From NCBI RefSeq assembly GCF_000430045.1, contig NZ_KE387023.1, positions 2,682,437 through 2,746,436 on the forward strand: a DNA stretch of 64,000 bases. Reading direction: 5' to 3'. This document shows positions 41,228 through 49,898 of the stretch, piece by piece. The notes beneath the pieces are model-generated. The model was not told the origin of the DNA, ran no database searches, and worked only from the letters and a program-made list of their open reading frames with translations. This DNA comes from Calidithermus chliarophilus DSM 9957. GTDB taxonomy: Bacteria > Deinococcota > Deinococci > Deinococcales > Thermaceae. Position 1 is the stretch's first letter. Each line of letters starts with the position of its first letter. A program made the translations under genes and the position numbers.

Positions 41228-43618
41228 ATGTCCGAGGGAGTAGATCCCGCTTCATCAAGTGGCGACCGCGAGTTTTATTCACTGAGTCTTCAGGTTTCGG
41301 AAACCCTCCTGAAGCAGCCTTCCAGTGCACACGTGCTGGAGAACGGCCTGCAGGAGATCGCCGGCCTGCTGCATGCCGACATGGCCCTGCTGCACCTGAG
41401 GTCCGCAGAAGGCTTCGGGCTGGCCGCCGCCTACGGCTTGGAGGGCGTGCCGGCCGTACACCGGCTGCAGCAGCCTGAGCCCGAGGAACTGGACGTCCTT
41501 GCCCTGGGGCGCTGGCTCGAGTGGAAGCTCCCGGGGGACTACCGCGGCCCGGCGGAGAACAATTACCACCTGCTGGGGGCCGAGCACGCCATCTCGGTGG
41601 GCCTGCGGGCGGGCCCGGAGCTGGTGGGCTACGCCGCCTTCCTGTTCAGGGTCTGGGCCGACCGCAACGCGATGATGTCGGCCTTGAGCACGCTGGGGGC
41701 CATCTGGGGGCTGCAGTACGAGCGGCTCCTCGAGTCCGAGCGGCGCGGCAGGGCCGAGGAACAGCTCCGCCTCTACGCCACGGCGCTCGACAACCTCAAC
41801 GAGCTCGTCATCGTCGCCGAGGCCGACCCCAAGAACCCCTCGGACTCCCGCATCACCTACGTCAACCAGCGCATCAAGGAGAAGACCGGCTACGACCCCG
41901 AGGACCTGCTGGGCCAGACGCCGCGCATCCTGCAAGGCCCCGGGACCGACCGCGCCGAGGTCAACCGGATGAAGGTCAAGCTGCGGCGCTTCGAGCCGGT
42001 CTCGGGGGAGCTGCTCAACTACCGCAAGGACGGCACCCCCTACTGGGTGTTCATCAGCGTCCACCCCTTCTCCAGCACCGGGGGCCGCCCCACGCACTTC
42101 GTTTCGGTCCAGACCGACATCACCGAGCGCCGGCAGGCCGAGGAGGTGCTGCGCGAGCGGGAGGCGCGGCTGCGCACCATCGTGGAGAGCGAGCCGGAGT
42201 GCGTCAAGATCGTCGCCACCGACGGCACGCTGCTGGAGATGAACCCCGCCGGCCTGCGCATGATCGAGGCCGACGACGGCGCCCAGGTCATCGGGAAGCC
42301 GGCCAGCGAGCTCATCCACCCCGACGACCGGCCTGCCTTCGCCGAGCTCCACGAGCGGGCCTGCCGCGGGGAAGTGGGCGAGCTCGAGTTCCGCATCATA
42401 GGGCTCAAAGGCACCGTGCGCTGGCTCGAGACGCACTCGGCCCCGCTGCGCGACGCCAAAGGCGTCATCACCTCAGTGCTGAGCGTGACCCGCGACGTCA
42501 CCGAGCAGCGGGCCGCCGCCGCGCTGGCCGACGAGTACCGGCAGAGGCTCGAGACCGAGATCGGGCGACTTCAGGCCCTGCGCCACATCGACCGCAGCAT
42601 CACCGGCAGCGCCGACATCCGCCTCACGGCCGCGACGCTGCTCGAGCAGATGAGCCGCCAGTTGGGGGTGCGGCGCGGCGGGCTCTTCCGGGTGCTCCCC
42701 GGTACGCTGCTGCTGGAGTCGGTCGCGTACATCGGCCTGAGCATCGACTTGGGGGATGGCGAGCGCGTCGCGGAGGTGGCGGTCCAGGCCATGCGGCGGC
42801 GGGAGGTGCTCGAGGTGCCCCTGCCTCACCCGCCCAGCAACGGGTCGGGGCATCCGAACGGCGCGGCCATCCTGGTGCTGGTGCCCCTGATCATCAAGGG
42901 CCTGGTCAAGGGGGTGCTGGCGGCGCAATACCCCTACCCCGGGGAGGTCGAGGCCGGCTGGAAGGAGTTCTTGCACGTGCTCGGCGGCCAGGCCGCCATC
43001 GCCCTCGAGTCGAGCGAGCTGTTCGAGGAACTCCAGCGCTCCAACACCGAGGTGTTCTACGCCTACGACCAGACCATCGAGGGCTGGGCCCGCGCCCTGG
43101 ACCTGCGCGACCGCGAGACCGAGGGCCACTCCCGCCGCGTCACCGACCTCACCGTACAGTTGGCCCTGGCGATGGGCTACCGCAGCGGCGACCTGGTGCA
43201 CATCCGCCGCGGGGCACTGCTGCACGACATCGGCAAGATGGGCGTCCCCGACCACATCCTGCAGAAGCCCGGACCCCTCACCCCCGAGGAGTGGGAGGTC
43301 ATGAAGAACCACACCACGCTGGGTTACCACCTGCTGCGGTCCATCGAGTTCCTGCGCCCCGCCCTCGACATCCCCTACTGCCACCACGAGCGTTGGGACG
43401 GCTCGGGCTACCCGCGGGGCCTCAAGGGCGAGGAGATCCCCCTGGCGGCCCGGATGTTCGCGGTCGTGGACGTCTTCGACGCGCTCAGCTCCGACCGGCC
43501 CTACCGCAAGGCCTGGCCGCGCGAGCAGGTGCTCGAGCACATCCGGCAGAGCGCGGGCACCCACTTCGACCCCGCGGTGGTCGAGGCGTTCACCAAGATG
43601 CTGGGCAAGGCCAACTAG
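41228..43618 (+). CDS. GAF-PAS-PAS-GAF-HD-GYP sensor phosphodiesterase
   Basis: 796 residues. Degrades cyclic di-GMP (inferred from HD-GYP). Domains in order: GAF (about 20-165), PAS (about 190-300, ends in FVSVQTDITERRQAEE), second PAS (about 310-425, ends in SVTRDVTEQRAA), GAF (about 450-590, HIDRSITGS..), then HD-GYP (600-795). The catalytic site is intact: HSRR, LLHDIGKMGVPDHIL, HHERWDGSGYPRGLKG. The family shows a HDxGK and GYP arrangement of this kind. Cytoplasmic. TATCAT at 41193-41198 and a GCGCTCAGCGC hairpin precede the start. A SARP-type regulator follows after 200 bp. Confidence 0.93.
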   Translation: MSEGVDPASSSGDREFYSLSLQVSETLLKQPSSAHVLENGLQEIAGLLHADMALLHLRSAEGFGLAAAYGLEGVPAVHRLQQPEPEELDVLALGRWLEWKLPGDYRGPAENNYHLLGAEHAISVGLRAGPELVGYAAFLFRVWADRNAMMSALSTLGAIWGLQYERLLESERRGRAEEQLRLYATALDNLNELVIVAEADPKNPSDSRITYVNQRIKEKTGYDPEDLLGQTPRILQGPGTDRAEVNRMKVKLRRFEPVSGELLNYRKDGTPYWVFISVHPFSSTGGRPTHFVSVQTDITERRQAEEVLREREARLRTIVESEPECVKIVATDGTLLEMNPAGLRMIEADDGAQVIGKPASELIHPDDRPAFAELHERACRGEVGELEFRIIGLKGTVRWLETHSAPLRDAKGVITSVLSVTRDVTEQRAAAALADEYRQRLETEIGRLQALRHIDRSITGSADIRLTAATLLEQMSRQLGVRRGGLFRVLPGTLLLESVAYIGLSIDLGDGERVAEVAVQAMRRREVLEVPLPHPPSNGSGHPNGAAILVLVPLIIKGLVKGVLAAQYPYPGEVEAGWKEFLHVLGGQAAIALESSELFEELQRSNTEVFYAYDQTIEGWARALDLRDRETEGHSRRVTDLTVQLALAMGYRSGDLVHIRRGALLHDIGKMGVPDHILQKPGPLTPEEWEVMKNHTTLGYHLLRSIEFLRPALDIPYCHHERWDGSGYPRGLKGEEIPLAARMFAVVDVFDALSSDRPYRKAWPREQVLEHIRQSAGTHFDPAVVEAFTKMLGKAN

Positions 43619-43712
43619 AGCGCTTCCCACGGATACCTGCCACGGCACGTCAAACCCCGGCGGCTGTGCGGTGGCCTTGCGACCACGTCCGCCGTCGGGT
43701 GCCCCGTGGCAG

Positions 43713-43742
43713 GGTTCACAACGCCCGGGGTTGGTTGTAACC
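43713..43742. promoter_or_regulatory. Imperfect inverted repeat upstream of the first regulator
   Basis: GGTTCACAAC (43713-43722) and GTTGTAACC (43734-43742) pair with one bulge. It is 79 bp before the ATG and could be an operator or an autoregulation site. Confidence 0.35.
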
Positions 43743-43820
43743 TGTCCATGCAAAGCCGCCGAGGGAGTAGGATGGTCGGTAGTCAGAGGCGTCGTGAAGT
43801 CTGAGGAGGGCGTTGCGCGA

Positions 43821-46145
43821 ATGGTTACCATCCTGACGGGTCCGCTCCACAGGTGCATGGCTGAGGTCATCCAGGAGATCGGCATTGGCACGGTGCGCCA
43901 GGGCGAGGACCGGACCGCCATCTGCATGGGCACACCCGCCCACGCCACCGACCCCGTCCTCCAGGCCAACGACTTCTCCCGCGCCGTCTACGCCACTCTG
44001 GGCAACGACCTCCTGGGCCAGGGGGCCGACCCGGGCTACGTCGTCAACACCCTCGAGCAGCACGCCGAGTTGCTGCCCAACCTCTGCCTGGTGCTGCTCC
44101 AGGCCCAGCACATGCCCGACCTGGTGCGGCGCCTGGTGGTCTCTAAGCGCTTGCGGGTCTACCTGCAGTTCGACCACCGCGACCAGGCCCCGCTGGACCT
44201 TCCCCGGGTGCGCTACATCTCCTTCCAGGAGACGTCCTCCTTCAACCTCGAGGCCGCCGAGGACGACACCCTGGCCGGCGCCGTGCGGCGGCAACTCAAC
44301 AACGGCCGCGCCGACCGCGCGCTCGAGCTGCTGGTCAAGCGCGGCCCGGAGATGCTGCCGCTGTACCTCGACCAGATCGGCTGGGAACTGCTGGCCCAGG
44401 GGCTCTCCAAGTACCTCTACACCCACCTCAGCGCCCTGGGCGGCAGCCTGGCCGAAGACCCGGTGGTGCTGCGCTGGCGGCTGGCCTCGGGCATCGAGCT
44501 GGGCCGCCACACCGAGCTGATCCCGCGGGCCGAGCAGGTGCTGGCCCGCAGGGACGACCCCGAATTGCGGGCGTACCTGGGTTACGCCCTACACCTGCAA
44601 ACCCATCCCGCCAGCATGGAGCACCTCGAGCGGGCGGTACTCACCCGGCAAACGGCGCTGACCCTCGCCCTCTATGGCTATATTCTGCAAGCCGGGCGCT
44701 TTGAAGAGAGCTTAAACGTACTGCAAACGGCGCTGACGAAAGCCGAAGCCGAGAATTTGGCCTACCTTCAGGCGCAAATTTCCCTCACCCTGGCACAGTC
44801 CCACTACTTGGCTTGTGAACCGCAGCAGGTGATCGGGTGGTGTGAGTGGGCTTTGAACGTGATGGAACGCCATCACCTCTCCAACGTGTGGCTACGGCTG
44901 TCGGTTCTTAACGAGATGGCCACGGCCCGGATGCTCTCGGGTGATACCGTAGGTTTAGAAGATCAGCTACGCAACGAGGCCCGTAGCCTTTCCGAGGCCA
45001 GTCCCCGCACCCGTAATCTGCTTACCTGGACCTTAGCCGAACTCCTGTACCTGCAGGGCCGATACGGTGAAGCCGTTGAGCTGATGGACCTGGTTTGGCA
45101 GAGGATTCAGCAGCGGGCGAGCTATGGGATGTTCGGCCTGAGCTACGTGCGCTGCCTGATCGAGCTGGGCCAGTGGGACAAGGCGCGGGCCGCTGCCGAC
45201 AAGGCCGTGACGCTCAACGAACCCAGCCCCCTGGTCTACCAGTGCCAGGCCCGGCTGGCCGCGGCCTACGTGAAGGTGCTGGACAACCCGGCGGGGGTCG
45301 CACTCGAGCTCAGGGACATCGGCGACGCCCTCGAGCGCATCGGCCAGCGGCCCTACAGCCTGCCCGCGCGCTGCCTCGAGGCCTACGCCTTGCTGAGGGC
45401 AGGGCGCAAGGCGGAGGCCGAACAGGTGCTCAACCGCATCCAGCCCATCATGCTGCGCTTCAACCCCAAGGCCTGGGAGCTGGTCGTGGGGCCTGAGCAC
45501 CGCTTCGGGTCGGTCTACCGGCTCCTGCAGGACAAGCCCAAGCCGCTGCACCTGCACTTCCTGGGCCAGATGAAGGCCTGGCTCAACGGGGCCCCTCTGA
45601 CGCTGCACCTGCGGCAGGCCGAACTGCTCACGGCGCTGGTGCTCAACCCGCAGGGGCTGAGCTCGCGGGAACTGGCGGAGGCCGTCTACGGCGAAGAGGA
45701 GAACAACCGCCGCCTGAAGAGCTACATCCCGCACCTCAAGGCGGTGATCCCGCTGGACAGCGAGCCCTACCGCCTGACCCTCGAGGCGGAAGCCGACTTC
45801 GACCAGGTGCGCCGCCTGCTGGCCCGCGGCGACCTGCGCCAGGCGCTCAGCCTCTACCAGGGGCCGCTGCTGCCGGGCTCCGACGCCCCGCTCGTGGTGG
45901 AGGAACGGGCGGTGCTCGAGCGGGCCATCCGCGAGGCGGCCCTGAGCTCGCGCGACTTCGAGGCCTTGCTCCACCTCGCCTACGTGACCCGCGACGACCT
46001 CGAGCTGTGGGACCTCGCCGTCGAACACCTGCCCAGAATTGACCCGCGGCGGGCCCTAGCTGTCGCCCGCCGCGAGTTGGTTCTCCAGGATTACGGCCTA
46101 GCCCCCGCCCGCTCCGCCGCCGCCATTGCCCGAGATGTCAGCTAG
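43821..46145 (+). CDS. TPR regulator with C-terminal winged-helix/BTAD (SARP-like) domain
   Basis: 774 residues. Residues 1-190 are unknown; about 190-560 are helical repeats of the TPR type (ILQAGRFEESLNVLQTALTK and similar). At 575-660 a winged-helix domain (LHFLGQMKAWLNGAPLTL, ELAEAVYGEEENNRRLKSYI) and then a BTAD-like region (LRQALSLYQGPLLPGSDAPL) resemble Streptomyces SARP activators, but the order is reversed: SARPs have the winged helix first. Start ATG 43821 has AGGAGGG 11 nt upstream; the longer frame 5' of it is unlikely. Bases 44581-45120, in the TPR part, have much lower GC (50-55% in 60-base lines) than the rest (about 75%). The C-terminus overlaps the antisense small peptide gene by 48 bp. 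Confidence 0.85.
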   Translation: MVTILTGPLHRCMAEVIQEIGIGTVRQGEDRTAICMGTPAHATDPVLQANDFSRAVYATLGNDLLGQGADPGYVVNTLEQHAELLPNLCLVLLQAQHMPDLVRRLVVSKRLRVYLQFDHRDQAPLDLPRVRYISFQETSSFNLEAAEDDTLAGAVRRQLNNGRADRALELLVKRGPEMLPLYLDQIGWELLAQGLSKYLYTHLSALGGSLAEDPVVLRWRLASGIELGRHTELIPRAEQVLARRDDPELRAYLGYALHLQTHPASMEHLERAVLTRQTALTLALYGYILQAGRFEESLNVLQTALTKAEAENLAYLQAQISLTLAQSHYLACEPQQVIGWCEWALNVMERHHLSNVWLRLSVLNEMATARMLSGDTVGLEDQLRNEARSLSEASPRTRNLLTWTLAELLYLQGRYGEAVELMDLVWQRIQQRASYGMFGLSYVRCLIELGQWDKARAAADKAVTLNEPSPLVYQCQARLAAAYVKVLDNPAGVALELRDIGDALERIGQRPYSLPARCLEAYALLRAGRKAEAEQVLNRIQPIMLRFNPKAWELVVGPEHRFGSVYRLLQDKPKPLHLHFLGQMKAWLNGAPLTLHLRQAELLTALVLNPQGLSSRELAEAVYGEEENNRRLKSYIPHLKAVIPLDSEPYRLTLEAEADFDQVRRLLARGDLRQALSLYQGPLLPGSDAPLVVEERAVLERAIREAALSSRDFEALLHLAYVTRDDLELWDLAVEHLPRIDPRRALAVARRELVLQDYGLAPARSAAAIARDVS

Positions 46146-46208
46146 AGCCATGGCCGCCATGCTGATTGAAGCCAACGCCACGAAGACCCGCGCGATGAGC
46201 TTTTTCAT
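46098..46208 (-). CDS. Small exported peptide, possible signalling peptide
   Basis: 36 residues. Residues 1-23 are a signal peptide (two Lys, then a hydrophobic core LIARVFVALASIS, then AMALA as a cleavage site). The remaining 13 residues are DISGNGGGGAGGG. On the minus strand the ribosome-binding site TTAGGAGGT lies 8 nt before the ATG, a near-perfect fit to the 16S tail and stronger than most in this window. It faces the TPR regulator, overlapping its 3' end by 48 bp. The Gly-rich tail is antisense to a Pro/Ala-rich regulator segment and so could be a by-product, but signal and ribosome-binding site would not be. It is too short for standard annotation. Function unknown; a pheromone sensed by the neighbouring TPR regulators is a hypothesis. 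Confidence 0.55.
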   Translation of the reverse strand: MKKLIARVFVALASISMAAMALADISGNGGGGAGGG

Positions 46209-46668
46209 CCTCTTTTACCTCCTAACCTGACCTTAGCGGGGGGGTGTTCGCCTGCTGTTCAAACGGAAATGAGTGAAAATTGACGTCCTGGAGCGGGCTT
46301 TTCGGATTCAGGCCAGGAAGTTAGGAAAGGCGACTGGTAGGGGCGATGGAACCCCTGCCGCGTGCTGATGCCGATCCCGGCGGGCGTTTTAGGTGGCTCC
46401 GGCTCGAGGGGTATGAAAGTGCCGTGGCGGGTCTGCTGCCATCGCTGTTTCGCAAACTCACTGCGGCGCGGCTTAACCCTCATGATCGGTTTGACCGAGA
46501 CGGGTATTCGCGGGAATCCCTCTGGGAGGAACGTGAAGACCGCTTAAGCTTTGGGCCCGGGTTCCCGGGGCCAGGACTGGCGCAGGGACCGGCGCTATGC
46601 CCTGGCACAGGACAGCCAGGACGAACAGCGGCGCTGGTTTGGTTCTGATATGTTGGGGGCAGCAACAC
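46209..46668. other. 460-bp intergenic region between the peptide gene and the second regulator
   Basis: Low GC for this genome (about 50% over 46261-46320). It contains the leader of the peptide gene (46209-46240) and the promoter of the second regulator. Open frames of 60-100 codons exist (for example 46346-46648) but none has a convincing ribosome-binding site, codon use or recognisable domain. A possible -10 box of the second regulator (GATAT) lies near 46648-46653. Nothing else was recognised. Confidence 0.5.
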
Positions 46669-49572
46669 ATGAGCGTACGCGTCTGTCTCCTGGGTGTGCC
46701 TCGCTTCGAGCGAGGGGAAACGGTGATCGCATTGCCCCGGGAGCGCCCGCTGTGGCTGCTGGGCTACCTGGCCGCCCAGGAGGACTGGGTGAGCCGCGAG
46801 GAGCTCGTGGGGCTGTTCTGGCCGGAGGTCGAGCCCGCCTCGGCCCGCAACAACCTGCGCCAGTTGTTGCACCGGGTGCGCCAGATGGACGGGGTGGAGG
46901 GCCTCGAGGCCGACGCGGGCGGGGTGCGCTGGCTGGCCGAGCTCGACGTGCGGCTCTTCCGGCAGGCCCTGGCCCGCGGGCAGTGGGCCCGGGCGGTGGA
47001 GCTCTACGGCGGGCCTTTCCTCGAGGGGGTGAGGGTCTACGGCCTGCCCGGGCTCGAGGACTGGCTCGAGGCCGAGCGCGCCGACCTCGAGACCGCCTGG
47101 GGCGACGCGCTGCTGAGCCAGGCGGCCGAGTCCCAGCCCTCGCAGGAACTGCTGGGGCGGCTCGAGCGCCTGCTGGAGCGCGACCCCTTCAACGAGCGGG
47201 CCGTGCAGGCCTTCCTCCAGCACGCGGTGGCGCTGGGAGAGGCCGGGCGGGCCCGCGAGCTGTACGCCGCTTTTGCCCGGCGGCTGGCGGGGGAGATGGG
47301 CCTCGAGCCCGACCCCGCCACCCGGCGCCTGGTCGAGGAACTCGGCCGCCCCGCCCCGCCCCCGCAGGCCCCGGCCTACCCCGTGCTGCACAACCTGCCG
47401 ACCCGCCTGACCACCTTCATCGGGCGGGAGGAGGAGCTGAGCCTGGTCAACCGGCGGCTCGAGGCCGGCGAGCGCCTGATCACCCTGGCCGGGCCGGGCG
47501 GCATGGGCAAGACCCGCCTGGCGCTCAGCGTGGCCGAGAGCCAGCTCGGGGCCTTCGCCGACGGGGTGTGGTTCGTGGCGCTGGCCCCGCTGTCGCACAG
47601 CGCGTTGATCGTCCCGGCGGTCGCCGAAACCCTCGGCCTCAGCCTGGCCCGCGCCGCCGACCCCAAGGCCAAGCTGCTCGAGCACCTGCGCGGGCGGGAG
47701 ATGCTGCTGGTGCTCGACAACTTCGAGCACCTCGTGGACGGGGCCGCCCTGGTGGCGGAACTGCTCAACGAGGCCCCCCAGCTACGGGCACTGGTCACCT
47801 CGCGCGAGCGGCTGCGCCTGCAGGCGGAGTGGGTGCTCGACCTCCAGGGCCTGGGCTACCCGCCCGGCTACGACCTCGAGGCCGTGCGGCGCTCGAGCGC
47901 CGTGCGCCTGTTCGTGGAGCGGGCCAACCGGGCGTGGCCGCAGTTCGCCCTCACGCCCGAGGTGGCCCCGGCGGTGCTGCGCGTGTGCCAGTTGGTGCAG
48001 GGGCTGCCGCTGGGCCTCGAGCTCGCCGCCGCCTGGGTCTCGGCCTTCACCCCGCAGGACATCGTGGCCGAGCTCGAGCGCAGCCTGGGCGTGCTCGAGG
48101 CGCCCGCCCCCGACCTGCCCGAGCGCCACCGCTCCCTGCGGGCCATCTTCGAGCACTCCTGGCAGCGCCTCACCCCCGAGCAGCAGCAGGCCCTGACCCG
48201 CCTCACCGTCTTCCGGGGCGGCTTCGACCGGCAGGCCGCGCTCAAGGTCGCGGGCGTCGGCCCGCTGGTCCTGCTGTCCCTGGCCGACAAGTCGCTGCTG
48301 CGCCGCACCCCGAGCGGGCGCTTCGAGCTGCACGAGGTGATCCGGCAGCAGGCGCACGAGCAGGCCGGGACGGGCGAGGCTTTGGCGGCCGTCCGGCAGG
48401 CCCACGCCGAGCACTACCTGGCCCTGGCCGAGGAGGCCGGTGCCTACCTGCGCGGCCCGGAGGAGGCTCACTGGCTCGAGCGCCTGGCCCTCGAGCACGA
48501 CAACCTGCGGACCGCGCTGGAGTGGGCGGTGTCGCGGCGAGACGCCGTCCTGGCGCTGCGGCTGGCGACGTCCATGCACCACTTCTGGTACGTGCGGGGC
48601 CACCACCGCGAGGGCAAGACCTGGCTCGAGCGCGCCCTCGGCCTGCCCTTGCAGGACGTCTCCCCGCACCTGCACGCCAAAGCCCTGGGCGCCCTAGCCG
48701 AGCGGGCCAAGGACCAGGGCGACTACGCCCAGGCCCTACAGGCCCAGCAGGAAGCCCTCGACCTCTGGCACCGCCTGGAGGACCGGGGCGAGGTCGCGGG
48801 CGCTTTGCACAGCCTGGGGACCATCGTCCGCGAGCAGGGCAATTTCGACCAGGCCCTGGCCTACTTCGAGGAGAGCCTGCGCCTGCGGCGCGAGCTCGAC
48901 GACCGCTACGGCGTCGCCACCACCCTCAACGACATCGGCGTGGTCTACGGCTACCGCGGCCAGCTCGAGGCGTCGCGGCCCTATTTCGAGGAGAGCCTGG
49001 CCCGCAAGCGCGAGCTCGGGGACCGGCGGGGCGTCGCCTACGCCCTGGGCAACCTCGGCCAGGTGCTCTCGGAACTCGGCGAGCCCGCCCGGGCTCGAGC
49101 CCTCACCGAGGAGAGCCTCGCCATCAAGCGCGAGCTCGGCGACCAGCAGGGCATCGCGGTGTCGCTGGTCAACCTCGCCATCCTGGCCTTAAAGCAGGAG
49201 GATCTGGAGGAGGCGCGGGACTACCTCGAGGAGGGCCTGCGCATCTTCTACGCCCTCGAACGCCGCTGGAGCATCGGCGTGGTGCTGGCCTCCTTCGTCG
49301 AGCTCGCCCTGCGGCTGGGCCAGTTCGAGCGGGCCACGCGGCTGATGGGCGCGGTCTACGGCCTCACCGAAGCCATGGGCCTGGCCGAGCCGCCGGTGAG
49401 CCCGGAGAACGTCGAGCGCTACCTCGCCGCGGGCCGCCAGCACCTCGAGCCCCAGACCTTCGAGCGGGCGCTGGCCCAGGGCAGGGACATGAGCCTCGAG
49501 CAGATCGTGGCCTACGCCCTGCAGCGGCCGGAGGCGGGGGCGGAGTCGGCATTAAGGAGCCAGTCCGGCTAA
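46669..49572 (+). CDS. AfsR-like transcriptional regulator (wHTH-BTAD-NB-ARC-TPR)
   Basis: 967 residues. Classical SARP/AfsR order: winged helix (residues 1-95, VSREELVGLFWPEVEPASARNNLRQLLHRV), BTAD (100-245, ELYGGPFLEGVRVYGLPGLEDWLE), NB-ARC ATPase (about 265-550; P-loop GPGGMGKTRLAL near 275, Walker B LLVLDNFEHL near 345) and TPR repeats (about 640-960; YFEESLRLRRELDDRYGVATTL and its repeats). A STAND-type switch: ligand binding to TPR and ATP exchange control DNA binding. The ATG at 46669 (MSVRVCLLGVP) was chosen since homologues start just before the first strand. It is downstream of the first regulator and in the same orientation. Confidence 0.92.
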   Translation: MSVRVCLLGVPRFERGETVIALPRERPLWLLGYLAAQEDWVSREELVGLFWPEVEPASARNNLRQLLHRVRQMDGVEGLEADAGGVRWLAELDVRLFRQALARGQWARAVELYGGPFLEGVRVYGLPGLEDWLEAERADLETAWGDALLSQAAESQPSQELLGRLERLLERDPFNERAVQAFLQHAVALGEAGRARELYAAFARRLAGEMGLEPDPATRRLVEELGRPAPPPQAPAYPVLHNLPTRLTTFIGREEELSLVNRRLEAGERLITLAGPGGMGKTRLALSVAESQLGAFADGVWFVALAPLSHSALIVPAVAETLGLSLARAADPKAKLLEHLRGREMLLVLDNFEHLVDGAALVAELLNEAPQLRALVTSRERLRLQAEWVLDLQGLGYPPGYDLEAVRRSSAVRLFVERANRAWPQFALTPEVAPAVLRVCQLVQGLPLGLELAAAWVSAFTPQDIVAELERSLGVLEAPAPDLPERHRSLRAIFEHSWQRLTPEQQQALTRLTVFRGGFDRQAALKVAGVGPLVLLSLADKSLLRRTPSGRFELHEVIRQQAHEQAGTGEALAAVRQAHAEHYLALAEEAGAYLRGPEEAHWLERLALEHDNLRTALEWAVSRRDAVLALRLATSMHHFWYVRGHHREGKTWLERALGLPLQDVSPHLHAKALGALAERAKDQGDYAQALQAQQEALDLWHRLEDRGEVAGALHSLGTIVREQGNFDQALAYFEESLRLRRELDDRYGVATTLNDIGVVYGYRGQLEASRPYFEESLARKRELGDRRGVAYALGNLGQVLSELGEPARARALTEESLAIKRELGDQQGIAVSLVNLAILALKQEDLEEARDYLEEGLRIFYALERRWSIGVVLASFVELALRLGQFERATRLMGAVYGLTEAMGLAEPPVSPENVERYLAAGRQHLEPQTFERALAQGRDMSLEQIVAYALQRPEAGAESALRSQSG

Positions 49573-49593
49573 GCCGGGGGGAAGGGGCGACCC

Positions 49594-49617
49594 GTGGGGT
49601 GCGCTTGCGCACCCCAC
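49594..49617 (+). terminator. Hairpin after the second regulator
   Basis: GTGGGGTGCG-CTTG-CGCACCCCAC with a perfect 10-bp stem, followed by CTGTTACTTTT. The T-run is interrupted, so termination is likely but not optimal. Confidence 0.6.
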
Positions 49618-49680
49618 CTGTTACTTTTACGTGCCGCACGCCCTTTAGGCCCTCACCAAGGGGTGGCTCGAGGCCGTATA

Positions 49681-49840
49681 ATACCGGATTCAAAAAGATA
49701 ATCACCCAAACCAAAGACCTTCAGAGGCTATCTTTTTGAATCCTAGAGCACACCCCTCCCTGACGGTCGGCGAAGAAAGCGTATCCCTTCGGTCGGGTCA
49801 GTTCGTCCCCATTCGGGAACGAACTGACCGAATCTGGTAT
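49681..49840. mobile_element. MITE-like element, copy 2 (inverted relative to copy 1)
   Basis: 160 bp bounded by ATACCGGATTC (49681-49691) and GAATCTGGTAT (49830-49840). The 58-bp inner inverted repeat (49686-49743) and the 46 bp after it match the reverse complement of 3385-3500. The rest of the element differs: here it is a hairpin of 11-bp arms (49796-49806/49819-49829, GGTCAGTTCGT). TATAAT at 49677-49682 overlaps the left end. A tandem 10-bp repeat GTATAACGCC (49837-49856) straddles the right end and may supply the -10 box of the next gene. Confidence 0.7.
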
Positions 49841-49898
49841 AACGCCGTATAACGCCCGCCTCCTACCCTTGCCTCAGACCGAGCAGGAGGAGGCATAT

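Noticed and set aside
41521-43740. 739-codon frame over the HD-GYP gene
   Set aside because: Shadow frame without motifs; the 41228-43618 frame carries all GAF, PAS and HD-GYP signatures.
46209-46300. SARP-type heptamer repeats near the peptide gene promoter
   Set aside because: TTTTCAC and TTCCGTT are at a suitable spacing but too different to be called direct repeats by eye.
46346-46648. 100-codon open frame upstream of the AfsR-like regulator
   Set aside because: Weak ribosome-binding site, Pro/Gly/Arg-rich random-looking product, and it ends inside the region where the regulator starts. Another frame at 46362-46547 is no better.
46551-49739. 1062-codon plus-strand frame overlapping the second regulator
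   Set aside because: Arg/Ala/Gly-rich low-complexity shadow, typical of GC-rich genomes; the alternative frame has the wHTH, NB-ARC and TPR motifs.
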